Part shown: positions 36,208 through 43,865 of the stretch, piece after piece
How the letters are laid out: each line of letters opens with the position of its first letter
Position numbering within the stretch: position 1 is the first letter of the stretch
NCBI GenBank assembly: GCA_017464805.1
Contig: JAFTYE010000016.1
Location: forward strand, 306,167-370,166
Length of the DNA stretch: 64,000 nucleotides
Source: Clostridia bacterium
Lineage (GTDB): Bacteria > Bacillota > Clostridia > Oscillospirales > CAG-272
Direction of reading: 5' to 3'
The notes under the pieces: model-generated
The model's database searches: none
What the model was told of the DNA's origin: nothing
The model's input: only the letters and a program-made list of their open reading frames with translations
Position numbers and translations under genes: made by a program

Positions 36208-37734
36208 TTACCTCCGTACGGTCGGGAAATCGATGATCTCCAAATCCTCTTCGGCAGCGATCTTCTGGCGACTGCCCTTGAGCTTGAGCTGATAGACAAG
36301 ACCGAGAATCTGGATGGCGATCAGAGGTGTCATGGCGACCATGGCAACCACACCGAAAGCGTCGGTGACAATGTTGCCCCCTAATGCGGAGCAGGCACCC
36401 ATGGCGAACGGGAGTAGGAACGTGGCAGTCATAGGTCCGGAGGCCACGCCGCCCGAGTCAAATGCGATGGACGTAAAGATGTCAGGTACGAAGAAGGAAA
36501 GCGTCAGGGCGATCAGATAACCGGGAACGAGAAAATACATGATCGAGATACCCGTCAGCACGCGAATCATGGAAAGGGATACCGAAATCGCCACGCCGAC
36601 ACCCAAGGTGATACCCAGCGCACGACGCGGAATCGCACCAGCGGTGATATCCTCTACTTGTTTTTGCAAAACCTGAACGGCGGGCTCTGCGGCTACGATG
36701 TAGTAACCGATCACGGCACCGATGGGTACCATCAGCCAGCGCAGATCCGAGGAGGCGAGGTAGCCGCCGAGCGTGTGCCCCGCGGGCATAAAGCCGACAT
36801 TTACACCCGTGAGGAAGAGCGTCAGACCCACAAAGGTGTACCCAACACCCACAAGGATCTTGTAAAGCTGCTTCATGGGCAGGCGATTGGCGATAAGCTG
36901 ATAGACAAGGAAGAACAGGGTGATCGGAAGCAGAGCCTTGGCTACCTCCAATAAGTAGTGCGGAATGGCGGTAAAGAAGGAGAGACCGAGCTCACGCGAG
37001 GTTTCGGCATCCTGAATAACGAAGTCCACATAATCCCCCTGCGGATTCCAAAGAAGCCCGAGCAGGAGCACGGCAAGGATGGGGCCGACCGAGCAAAGAG
37101 CAATCAGACCAAAACTGTCCGCGCTGTTATCCTTGTCTGATCGGATAGCCGCCACACCAATACCGAGCGCCATGATAAAGGGCACGGTCATGGGGCCTGT
37201 CGTTACACCGCCTGCATCAAAGGCAATCGGCCAGAAATCAGGGGATACGAACATCGCCATCGCAAAAATGAGCGCATACGAAGCGAGAAGGAGATAGCGA
37301 AGCTTCACGGCGAAGAGGATACGAAGCATCGCCAACACAAGAAACACGCCGACGCCGATGGCAACAGACCAAATCAGAACCGTGGTATCGATCGAGGGGG
37401 TGTATTGTGAGAGCACCTGCAGATCAGGCTCGGATACGGTAATCAGGATGCCGACCGTGAAGGAAAGCAATATCACCTGCCAGATCTTTTTCGAGCGGGT
37501 CATGTTGGTACCCACGTATTCGCCCATCGGCATCATGGCCGTGTCGGCGCCCAGGGAGAAAAGCCCCATGCCGACAACAAGGAACACAGAGCCGAAAAGG
37601 AAGGACAGAAATGTGGAAAGTGAAAGCGGAGCTACCGTCAAAGAAAGAATGAGCACAACGGCTGTCACAGGCAAAACCGAAACGAGCGCCTCATGAATCT
37701 TATCACGCAATATTTGATTTTTGATGATGCTCAC
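36208..37734 (-). CDS. DUF1538 membrane protein with tandem repeats
   Basis: A 508-residue integral membrane protein with about a dozen hydrophobic segments. It is an internal duplication: the motif FDAGGVTTGPMT in the first half recurs as FDSGGVASGPMT in the second, and GMGLFSLGADTAMMPMGEYVG corresponds to a GFMPAGHTLGGYL segment. This matches DUF1538. A transporter or channel role is likely from topology and from its pairing with a PII-like gene, but the substrate is unknown. The start is a GTG at 37734, partly inside the AAAGGGGTG ribosome binding site; a downstream start cannot be excluded. Confidence 0.88.
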   Translation of the reverse strand: MSIIKNQILRDKIHEALVSVLPVTAVVLILSLTVAPLSLSTFLSFLFGSVFLVVGMGLFSLGADTAMMPMGEYVGTNMTRSKKIWQVILLSFTVGILITVSEPDLQVLSQYTPSIDTTVLIWSVAIGVGVFLVLAMLRILFAVKLRYLLLASYALIFAMAMFVSPDFWPIAFDAGGVTTGPMTVPFIMALGIGVAAIRSDKDNSADSFGLIALCSVGPILAVLLLGLLWNPQGDYVDFVIQDAETSRELGLSFFTAIPHYLLEVAKALLPITLFFLVYQLIANRLPMKQLYKILVGVGYTFVGLTLFLTGVNVGFMPAGHTLGGYLASSDLRWLMVPIGAVIGYYIVAAEPAVQVLQKQVEDITAGAIPRRALGITLGVGVAISVSLSMIRVLTGISIMYFLVPGYLIALTLSFFVPDIFTSIAFDSGGVASGPMTATFLLPFAMGACSALGGNIVTDAFGVVAMVAMTPLIAIQILGLVYQLKLKGSRQKIAAEEDLEIIDFPTVRR

Positions 37735-37761
37735 CCCTTTTCTTTGGATTTGTTTTTATCT

Positions 37762-39021
37762 TCATTTGAGCACCCCCGTATTGTAGCTTGGCATACGGAA
37801 GTCAGACGCAAAAAACGCGTGCAGGGCACGAACGAGGTATCCGTAATCGGCCACCCCCATGGTTTCGGTTGCCGCATGCATGGCAAGCTGTGGGATACCG
37901 ATATCCACAGAACGCACCGACACTTGCGTGGCACTGATCGCGCCAAGGGTACTGCCGCAGGGCATATCCGCGCGCATATAGAAGTTTTGATACGGCACAT
38001 CAGCCTTTTGCATGATGGCCTTGACCACGGCTTCGGAGAATCCGTCGGTGGTGTAATTTTTCCCTGCGTGATGCTTCACCACCACACCGCCACCAAGCCG
38101 CACGGGATTGGCGGAGTCGGACTTTTCGGGGTGATTGGGATGCACGGCATGTGCGCCATCACAGGACACAAGGAAGGATTGCGACAGCAACATATTCATA
38201 GATTCGCCAAGCGATTCTGCTATACGGTGCATCGTGCGAGAAAGGATATCCGAGTCAGCTCCCTGCTTGGTATGGCTACCCACCTCCTCGTTATCCGCGA
38301 GAAGGATCATGGAGATACCGCTGTCCCCTGCCCCCGAAAGAGCCTCGACCGAAGCAAACACGGAAACAAGGTTATCAAGGCGCGGCGAAACGAGCAACTC
38401 ATCCTTCCCACCGGCCAAGTACGGCGCGGTGGCATTGACGAGATAGAGATCGCGTCCGAGCACACTCTCATCCACTTCATAAACTGCAGCGTCAAGAGAG
38501 AGGACGGGTTGCATATCGGACTGCGCGTTCAGGGAAAGTGCGGCGTTTGCCTCGCGCTGAAAGTGAATGGCAAGGCTGGGGATCACGGATCTGCGCGTCT
38601 CTTCCACAAGTGTAGCTTGCAGGCTTCCCGTTTCGGGATCAAGGCGGACTTCTCTTCCCGCAAGCACAAGCGGAATATCTAACCAACTGTAAAGCAGTGT
38701 GCCACCGTAGCGTTCAACGTTCCATTTCAGGTATCCGTTCTCAAAGACGGGCTTCTCTCCTTTGATCTTCAAGCACGGAGAATCGGTATGAGAGGCCACG
38801 ATACGAAAGCCGCCCGTCTGCTTACCAATGCAGAATGCGACCATCGCGCCACCGTCACGAATAGCAAAGTAACGACCGCCGCGTACAAGCTGCCACTCAC
38901 TCGCCTCATCGAGGCGCGAAAAGCCCTGCGCTTCCAATATCTGTGCGCAAAGTTCAACAGTATGGTAGGGTGTTTTTGCCCGATCGATGCGTTGCATCAG
39001 AGTTCTGATATCGGTCTGCAT
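37762..39021 (-). CDS. M18 family aminopeptidase
   Basis: A 419-residue dinuclear zinc aminopeptidase of the M18 (aspartyl aminopeptidase-like) family, expected in the cytoplasm as a dodecamer. Metal and catalytic regions are visible: ASHTDSPCLKIK, DNEEVGSHTKQGADS and, near the C-terminus, YMRADMPCGSTLG. The ATG at 39021 is 7 bases from GGGAGG and is preferred over 39027. The DUF1538-PII genes follow after 27 bases, so the three may share a transcript. Confidence 0.93.
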   Translation of the reverse strand: MQTDIRTLMQRIDRAKTPYHTVELCAQILEAQGFSRLDEASEWQLVRGGRYFAIRDGGAMVAFCIGKQTGGFRIVASHTDSPCLKIKGEKPVFENGYLKWNVERYGGTLLYSWLDIPLVLAGREVRLDPETGSLQATLVEETRRSVIPSLAIHFQREANAALSLNAQSDMQPVLSLDAAVYEVDESVLGRDLYLVNATAPYLAGGKDELLVSPRLDNLVSVFASVEALSGAGDSGISMILLADNEEVGSHTKQGADSDILSRTMHRIAESLGESMNMLLSQSFLVSCDGAHAVHPNHPEKSDSANPVRLGGGVVVKHHAGKNYTTDGFSEAVVKAIMQKADVPYQNFYMRADMPCGSTLGAISATQVSVRSVDIGIPQLAMHAATETMGVADYGYLVRALHAFFASDFRMPSYNTGVLK

Positions 39022-39044
39022 GGCCATTCCTCCCTTTCTTATTT

Positions 39045-39072
39045 ATTGTAACATACAAAGCGGAATTGTCAA
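39045..39072 (-). promoter_or_regulatory. Promoter of the M18 aminopeptidase gene
   Basis: Minus strand: TTGACA, 16-bp spacer, TACAAT, 24 bases before the start. Confidence 0.8.
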
Positions 39073-39084
39073 GAAAATTTGCGC

Positions 39085-39113
39085 TTGTTTTTTGTAAACA
39101 ATTATTGTATAAT
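39085..39113 (+). promoter_or_regulatory. Promoter of the PflX-like gene
   Basis: TTGTTT (39085-39090), 17-bp spacer, TATAAT (39108-39113). It is back to back with the M18 promoter, only 12 bases apart. Confidence 0.75.
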
Positions 39114-39131
39114 GGGCATGAGGTGATGAGG

Positions 39132-40001
39132 ATGGAAGTAAAAAATTGCCACCTGTGTCCGAACGAGTGCGGTGCGGATCGCACAAATGGTGTCGGATTA
39201 TGTCACGCCGGTGAGGAGGCACGCATTTGCCGCATTGCCCTGCACCCGTGGGAGGAGCCGATCATCAGTGGATCGCACGGCAGCGGAACTGTCTTTTTCT
39301 CGGGATGCAGCATGCACTGCATCTTTTGTCAAAATTACAAAATCAGCCGTTTGTATTGCGGCAGACCGTATTCACGCAACGATTTGATTGATGAGATCAA
39401 GCGTTTTGAGGAGGCAGGAGCACACAACATCAATTTCGTCAATCCCACGCACTATGCCCATATACTATATGATGTTCTTTCGGCTTATAAACCGACTATC
39501 CCCGTGGTGTATAATACAGGCGGTTATGACAAGGTTTCCACCCTGCGGATACTCGACGGGCTGGTAGATATTTACCTGCCCGATCTGAAATACCTTTCCC
39601 CTGAGATAGCAGAGCGTTATTCGGGACGGCGGGATTATCCGGAGGTGGCCTGCGGTGCTATTGAGGAAATGGCACGACAGACGGGTGCGCCCATCCTGCG
39701 AGACGGCATCCTGCAAAGGGGTACGGTGGTACGCCATCTGGTCCTTCCCGGACAATCGACGGAAGGAGTTCGCATCGTCGAATATCTTGCAGGGCGATAC
39801 GGCAAGGAAATTTATCTATCAGTGATGAACCAATACACCCCCTGCGGCGAGCTGGATGCCTTTCCCGAGATCAATCGGCGGGTGAAGCCTATCGAATATA
39901 AGCGCGTGGTAGCCGCTGTGCGGCGTTTGGGGATCACGCAATGCTTTGTGCAGGACTCCGAGAGCAGTGACGAGTCTTACATTCCACCATTTCAGATATA
40001 A
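39132..40001 (+). CDS. Radical SAM protein, PflX/PflA-like
   Basis: A 289-residue radical SAM protein of the PflX (COG1313) type. The N-terminus has an extra cysteine cluster (C6-x2-C9-x3-C13). The SAM cluster motif is GCSMHCIFCQN, followed by NINFVNPTHYAHIL and VYNTGGYDKVSTL. Related proteins are annotated as pyruvate formate-lyase-activating homologues, but no glycyl radical enzyme is next to it, so the substrate is open. The ATG at 39132 is 8 bases from GAGG and is preferred over 39126. Confidence 0.9.
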   Translation: MEVKNCHLCPNECGADRTNGVGLCHAGEEARICRIALHPWEEPIISGSHGSGTVFFSGCSMHCIFCQNYKISRLYCGRPYSRNDLIDEIKRFEEAGAHNINFVNPTHYAHILYDVLSAYKPTIPVVYNTGGYDKVSTLRILDGLVDIYLPDLKYLSPEIAERYSGRRDYPEVACGAIEEMARQTGAPILRDGILQRGTVVRHLVLPGQSTEGVRIVEYLAGRYGKEIYLSVMNQYTPCGELDAFPEINRRVKPIEYKRVVAAVRRLGITQCFVQDSESSDESYIPPFQI

Positions 40002-40031
40002 AAAAGCGGACGCAACGCGTCCGCTTTTCGT
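40002..40031. terminator. Bidirectional terminator after the PflX-like gene
   Basis: A 12-bp stem (40002-40013 with 40017-40028) with a 3-base loop; its end abuts the convergent AAC(3)-family gene. Confidence 0.92.
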
Positions 40032-40032
40032 T

Positions 40033-40836
40033 TTATTCATACCATGCGGGATCAAGCGGTACGTGATCCGCGCAGAGCTCACGCCCCTCACTTCTCTGTC
40101 GCACCAGCATCATCACATCTCGCATGCCGCGCGCATCACACAGGAGCGCGGGAGCGTTGCCGACAAAGCCGTCGGAGATATGGCCAAAGCGACGGAAGGC
40201 AACGTCGTATTTCGGATACTGCTCCGAAATGTGCGGAATGCCTGCAGCAGCATGGTAGTGAACATAGCGTTTTTCAATTTCGCCGTTTGGGTGACGAACG
40301 GTGGTACAGACGGGTTCTGCCGACAGGCGATTAGAAACGTGCATCATTTCCTCAACGGCATGCATATAGGTGTTGCGTTCATGTCCCACGCCGATAAGAA
40401 GCACCTTGCCGTTCATGTCGGCGAGCTTGCCGTAACAGCCGTCGGGAGCGGCCGGGGTTATGCGTTTGTCTTCTCCCTCGATGAAGTGCAAAACCGCTTC
40501 ACGATCCCCGAACACGGCCATGGAGTGCGTGGGATGCGCCGTGCGAACGGCATCGGGGCGGCGGGAGGCGAGGGTGGCAAGCATGCCGATACAAGTCCCC
40601 CCCTCCGCAAGATCAAGGGTGATGCGATCGGAATGCAGTGTGTTCGCCCACGTGTGGGTGGGAATACAAAGCAAACCACCTTCTGCCGTGAAATATTCCT
40701 TTAAAATATTGATAAAACCATCGCCTCTCCCTTCCACCTCACCGACGGAACGGAGGGAGGCATGGACAAGGACGACACCTGTTCGGGGTGTGCCCATTTC
40801 TTCTAACTGGTGAAAAATCGTATTTCTGTCGAACAT
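40033..40836 (-). CDS. AAC(3) family N-acetyltransferase
   Basis: A 267-residue member of the aminoglycoside 3-N-acetyltransferase fold family. Visible family segments are VLVHASLRSVGEVEG, LLCIPTHTW, AHPTHSMAVFG and LLIGVGHERNTYMHAVEE, which include the conserved histidines and the acetyl-CoA site. Many chromosomal members act on other amines or sugars, so aminoglycoside resistance is not implied. The ATG at 40836 is 7 bases from AGGAG. It lies just downstream of tRNA-Lys on the same strand and has no obvious promoter of its own. Confidence 0.9.
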   Translation of the reverse strand: MFDRNTIFHQLEEMGTPRTGVVLVHASLRSVGEVEGRGDGFINILKEYFTAEGGLLCIPTHTWANTLHSDRITLDLAEGGTCIGMLATLASRRPDAVRTAHPTHSMAVFGDREAVLHFIEGEDKRITPAAPDGCYGKLADMNGKVLLIGVGHERNTYMHAVEEMMHVSNRLSAEPVCTTVRHPNGEIEKRYVHYHAAAGIPHISEQYPKYDVAFRRFGHISDGFVGNAPALLCDARGMRDVMMLVRQRSEGRELCADHVPLDPAWYE

Positions 40837-40856
40837 GACCATTCTCCTGTTTATCC

Positions 40857-40889
40857 AAAACAAAAACGGCTTGGAAACCCAAACCGTTT
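40857..40889 (-). terminator. Terminator after tRNA-Lys
   Basis: On the minus strand an 11-bp stem with one G-U pair (40879-40889 with 40864-40874) is followed by TTTTGTTTT. Leakage would supply the AAC(3)-family gene. Confidence 0.8.
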
Positions 40890-40894
40890 CTGCG

Positions 40895-40970
40895 TGGTGC
40901 TCCATCGGAGAATCGAACTCCGGACACCATGATTAAAAGTCATGTGCTCTACCAGCTGAGCTAATGGGGC
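40895..40970 (-). tRNA. tRNA-Lys (anticodon TTT)
   Basis: A 76-base cloverleaf with encoded CCA on the minus strand. It has a D arm GCTC...GAGC, an anticodon stem CATGA/TCATG around loop CTTTTAA giving TTT, and a T arm CGGAG-TTCGATT-CTCCG. The acceptor stem GCCCCAT/ATGGAGC has one mismatch (C3 opposite A70). Confidence 0.95.
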
Positions 40971-40974
40971 ATCT

Positions 40975-41001
40975 GCAAGCGATGCTCTCGCATCGACTTG
41001 C
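40975..41001 (-). promoter_or_regulatory. Hairpin in the tRNA-Lys leader
   Basis: An imperfect inverted repeat (GCAAGCGATGC, 4-base loop, GCATCGACTTGC) fills the space between the tRNA promoter and the mature 5' end. It may help RNase P processing or be incidental. Confidence 0.5.
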
Positions 41002-41003
41002 CT

Positions 41004-41032
41004 ATCATACCATACTTTGGAGAATTTGTCAA
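41004..41032 (-). promoter_or_regulatory. Promoter of tRNA-Lys
   Basis: Minus strand: TTGACA, 17-bp spacer, TATGAT, 34 bases before the mature tRNA. Confidence 0.85.
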
Positions 41033-41063
41033 GCCCTATGCAGAATTTTTTTCAAAAGCGATC

Positions 41064-42332
41064 TCAAATGCCGTATTGCGAGAAGCCCGCCATTGCCCCT
41101 TCAATCTTCAAGAGGCGGTTATATTTGGCCACACGTTCGCCACGGCAAGGGGCTCCCGATTTGATAAAGCCCGCGTTCGTGGCAAGAGCCAAGTCGGCAA
41201 TGGTGGTGTCCTCTGTTTCGCCCGAACGATGAGAGAGGATGTGGCGATACCTCGCACGGCCTGCCATACGGATAACATCCAGGGTCTCGGAGAGCGTGCC
41301 GATCTGATTGGGCTTGATAAGAATGGCATTCCCCGCGCCACTGTCGATACCCATTTTCAGACGCACGACATTGGTGACGAAGAGGTCATCCCCGACCAGC
41401 ATCACCTTTTTCCCAAGACGTGAAGTAAGCAACTGCCACCCGTCAAAATCGGACTCTCCGAGTCCGTCCTCGATGGAGATGATCGGATAGTCGGCTACGA
41501 GCTTCTGCCAATAGGACACCAGCTCCTCGCTTGTCATTTCCCGGCCACGCTTCGGAAGAATATACTCGCCTGTTTTCTCACTTGCCCATTCGCTGGCGGC
41601 GGCGTCCAGGGCGATCTTCACACTGTCCTCGTCATATCCTGCCGCGCGAATCGCCTCACAGATGAGCGAAATCGCATCCTCATCGCTTGAAAGGTTGGGG
41701 GCATATCCGCCCTCATCTCCTACGGTAGTTGCCAACCCACGTGTGCGTAAAAGCTTTCCGAGAGCCACATAGATCTCGCTGCCCATCCGCATGGCCTCTA
41801 CAAAGCTGGCAGCCCCGACAGGCATGATCATGAATTCCTGAATGTCGATATTGTTCGCCGCGTGGGCACCGCCGTTAAGAATATTCATCATGGGGATAGG
41901 CATGACCTTTGCCATACAACCGCCAAGATATCGGTAAAGCGGTTGGCCGAGGCCGGCCGCTGCTGCGCGTGCCGAGGCAAGGGACACCGAAAGAATGGCG
42001 TTTGCCCCCAGCTTCGTCTTATGCTCCGTACCGTCGAGGGCAAGCATAGTGTGGTCGATCTCCTCCTGCTCAAATACGGAAATACCGCTGAGCGCGGGAG
42101 AGATCAACTTATTGACGTTATAAACAGCATCCAGCACCCCTCGCCCGCCAAAGCGGCGACGACCGCTGTCCCGCAGCTCGTGCGCCTCATAGCTTCCCGT
42201 GGATGCCCCCGAAGGAACAGAGGCCACACCCGTGGTGCCGTCCGAAAGTGTAACACAGGCTTCGATCGTCGGCTGACCGCGCGAATCGAGAATTTCCCGT
42301 GCCGTCGTTCTGACAATTTGTAGTTTTCCCAT
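41064..42332 (-). CDS. eno: Enolase
   Basis: A 422-residue enolase converting 2-phosphoglycerate to phosphoenolpyruvate. The N-terminal [15 protein letters not shown], the [15 protein letters not shown] loop, the magnesium ligands in [10 protein letters not shown] and VGDDLFVTN, and the [14 protein letters not shown] and [10 protein letters not shown] signatures are intact. GAGGTGAAAG precedes the ATG. No clear terminator was seen between its end and the tRNA-Lys promoter 32 bases downstream. Confidence 0.97.
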   Translation of the reverse strand: MGKLQIVRTTAREILDSRGQPTIEACVTLSDGTTGVASVPSGASTGSYEAHELRDSGRRRFGGRGVLDAVYNVNKLISPALSGISVFEQEEIDHTMLALDGTEHKTKLGANAILSVSLASARAAAAGLGQPLYRYLGGCMAKVMPIPMMNILNGGAHAANNIDIQEFMIMPVGAASFVEAMRMGSEIYVALGKLLRTRGLATTVGDEGGYAPNLSSDEDAISLICEAIRAAGYDEDSVKIALDAAASEWASEKTGEYILPKRGREMTSEELVSYWQKLVADYPIISIEDGLGESDFDGWQLLTSRLGKKVMLVGDDLFVTNVVRLKMGIDSGAGNAILIKPNQIGTLSETLDVIRMAGRARYRHILSHRSGETEDTTIADLALATNAGFIKSGAPCRGERVAKYNRLLKIEGAMAGFSQYGI

Positions 42333-42392
42333 CTTTCACCTCGTTTGTTGTGATGCTTCTATTATTTGCCGAAAAAGGTGAAAAAATACGAG

Positions 42393-42426
42393 GAAAAACA
42401 CCACGTCAAATTGACGCGGTTTTTTA
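42393..42426 (-). terminator. Terminator after the TatD-linked radical SAM gene
   Basis: On the minus strand ACCGCGTCAA pairs with TTGACGTGGT (one wobble), followed by GTTTTTCC. It separates the metG group from enolase. Confidence 0.8.
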
Positions 42427-42453
42427 CATTTTCATACTTTATTCCAAGGCAGA

Positions 42454-43059
42454 TCAGTTCGCGATATATTCGCGGATCTTAATCGGCACATCGATCTCGC
42501 GGCAGATACGTTCACACTCCGCGAGCGACTCGGGAGAGAGAAACTGGCGCACCACCGAGAGCACGACCTCGGACACGTAAGGCTTGACATCCTGTGCGAA
42601 TTTCAGCATGGCGTCAAAGGCGGCGGGGCCGTAGGCCGAGTGACAGATAGCATCGTATTTTTCGGCATCACACTCGTTGAGACTGATGGATAGAACATCC
42701 ACAAGCCCCTTGAATTCGGGTGCGGTGTTATACTTATGAATCAGGGACGCGTGACCGTTGGTGTTAAGGCGAATGGGATTGTTCCAGCGGACACGGATCT
42801 CGCGGCACACCCAAAGCATGTCGTCCAGGCGGCAGGTAGGCTCACCGTAGCCGCAAAAAACGATCTCGCGGTACTGCGTGGGATCAGCCTCTTCGATGGC
42901 GGCAAGCACCTCTTCCTTGGTGGGCTCACGCTCAAGCCAGAGAGAGTCACTGCCGTATGCCCCTTCCCCATTATGGCGGATGCAGAAATCGCAACGGTTG
43001 GTGCAACGGTTGGTCATGTTGATGTAGAGTCCATCCCCAACCGTATAGGTGATCGTCAT
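42454..43059 (-). CDS. TatD-linked radical SAM protein (TIGR04100-like)
   Basis: A 201-residue, short radical SAM protein. The cluster motif is NRCTNRCDFCIRHN close to the N-terminus, followed by IVFCGYGEPTCRLDD and IRLNTNGHA. It is the kind of small radical SAM protein that occurs beside tatD in Clostridia, which is the case here (the tatD stop overlaps the ribosome binding site region). The ATG at 43059 is 7 bases from AAGGAG. The substrate is unknown; the NTNGHA and GEPT motifs resemble those of 7-carboxy-7-deazaguanine synthase-type and activase-type enzymes. Confidence 0.88.
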   Translation of the reverse strand: MTITYTVGDGLYINMTNRCTNRCDFCIRHNGEGAYGSDSLWLEREPTKEEVLAAIEEADPTQYREIVFCGYGEPTCRLDDMLWVCREIRVRWNNPIRLNTNGHASLIHKYNTAPEFKGLVDVLSISLNECDAEKYDAICHSAYGPAAFDAMLKFAQDVKPYVSEVVLSVVRQFLSPESLAECERICREIDVPIKIREYIAN

Positions 43060-43061
43060 GA

Positions 43062-43865
43062 TCATTCTCCTTTGAAGAAAAGTCGTTTGGCGTTCTGTGC
43101 GGTGACCGAAGCCACCTCGTCCTTGCTCATCCCCCACAGCGTGGCCAGCATCTCCGCCGTGTGGCGCAGAAGCCCCGAATGATTAAGATGCCCGCGAAAG
43201 GGATGGGGGGCGAGGTAGGGACAGTCGGTTTCAATCAGGACACGGTCGTGTGGCAGGTTTTTGGCAACTGCCGCGATTTTTGTGGCGTTTTTGAAGGTTA
43301 TGGTGCCCGAAAAGGAGATGTAAAAGCCGCGACGGATGAGATCCTTTGCCATTTCCTCGCTGCCACTGTAACTGTGAAACACACCGCGGACGGCGGGATT
43401 TTCACAGACGGCATCGAAGCAATCGCCGTGCGCTTCCCTGTCGTGGATAACCACGGGCAGGTCCAGTTCGCATGCCATTTTAAGCTGGGCACGGAAATAG
43501 GCGGCCTGCTGCTCCTTGTTGGTGTCGGGATAATGATAATCCAATCCGATCTCACCAAGTGCCACAACCTTGTCATTCCCCTCGGTGAGAAGGGCACGCA
43601 AGGCGACAAGCTCGGTTTCCATTTCGGGATAACGGACAGAATCGGACGGATGAATACCCGCCGCCACGTACATGCCCGGGTATCGCTTTGCCTGTTCGAT
43701 GGCAAGGCGGGATGAAGGGATGTCCGTCCCGACATTGAGGATGTGGGATATTCCCTCTTGCGAAAAAAGTCGGTCCAGCAGGTTATCTACCCCTTCGGGG
43801 CATTCATCATCAGATGCAAAGCGCGCGTCAAAATAGTGCGCGTGTGAATCAAAAAGCGGGGTCAT
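43062..43865 (-). CDS. tatD: TatD family metal-dependent hydrolase
   Basis: A 267-residue TIM-barrel hydrolase, a 3'-5' DNase/RNase family. Metal ligands are visible in FDSHAHYFD, GEIGLDYH, VIHDREAHGD, GVFHSYSGS and IETDCPYLAPHPFRG. Its start overlaps the metG stop by one base, as in many Firmicutes where metG and tatD are paired. Confidence 0.95.
   Translation of the reverse strand: MTPLFDSHAHYFDARFASDDECPEGVDNLLDRLFSQEGISHILNVGTDIPSSRLAIEQAKRYPGMYVAAGIHPSDSVRYPEMETELVALRALLTEGNDKVVALGEIGLDYHYPDTNKEQQAAYFRAQLKMACELDLPVVIHDREAHGDCFDAVCENPAVRGVFHSYSGSEEMAKDLIRRGFYISFSGTITFKNATKIAAVAKNLPHDRVLIETDCPYLAPHPFRGHLNHSGLLRHTAEMLATLWGMSKDEVASVTAQNAKRLFFKGE

Noticed and set aside
37693..38682. 329-codon plus-strand frame opposite the M18 aminopeptidase
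   Set aside because: Antisense shadow with no ribosome binding site and no recognisable motif.
40033..40836. Aminoglycoside resistance gene
   Set aside because: The fold is AAC(3), but many chromosomal members act on other substrates; there is no mobile context or resistance cluster, so only the family is claimed.
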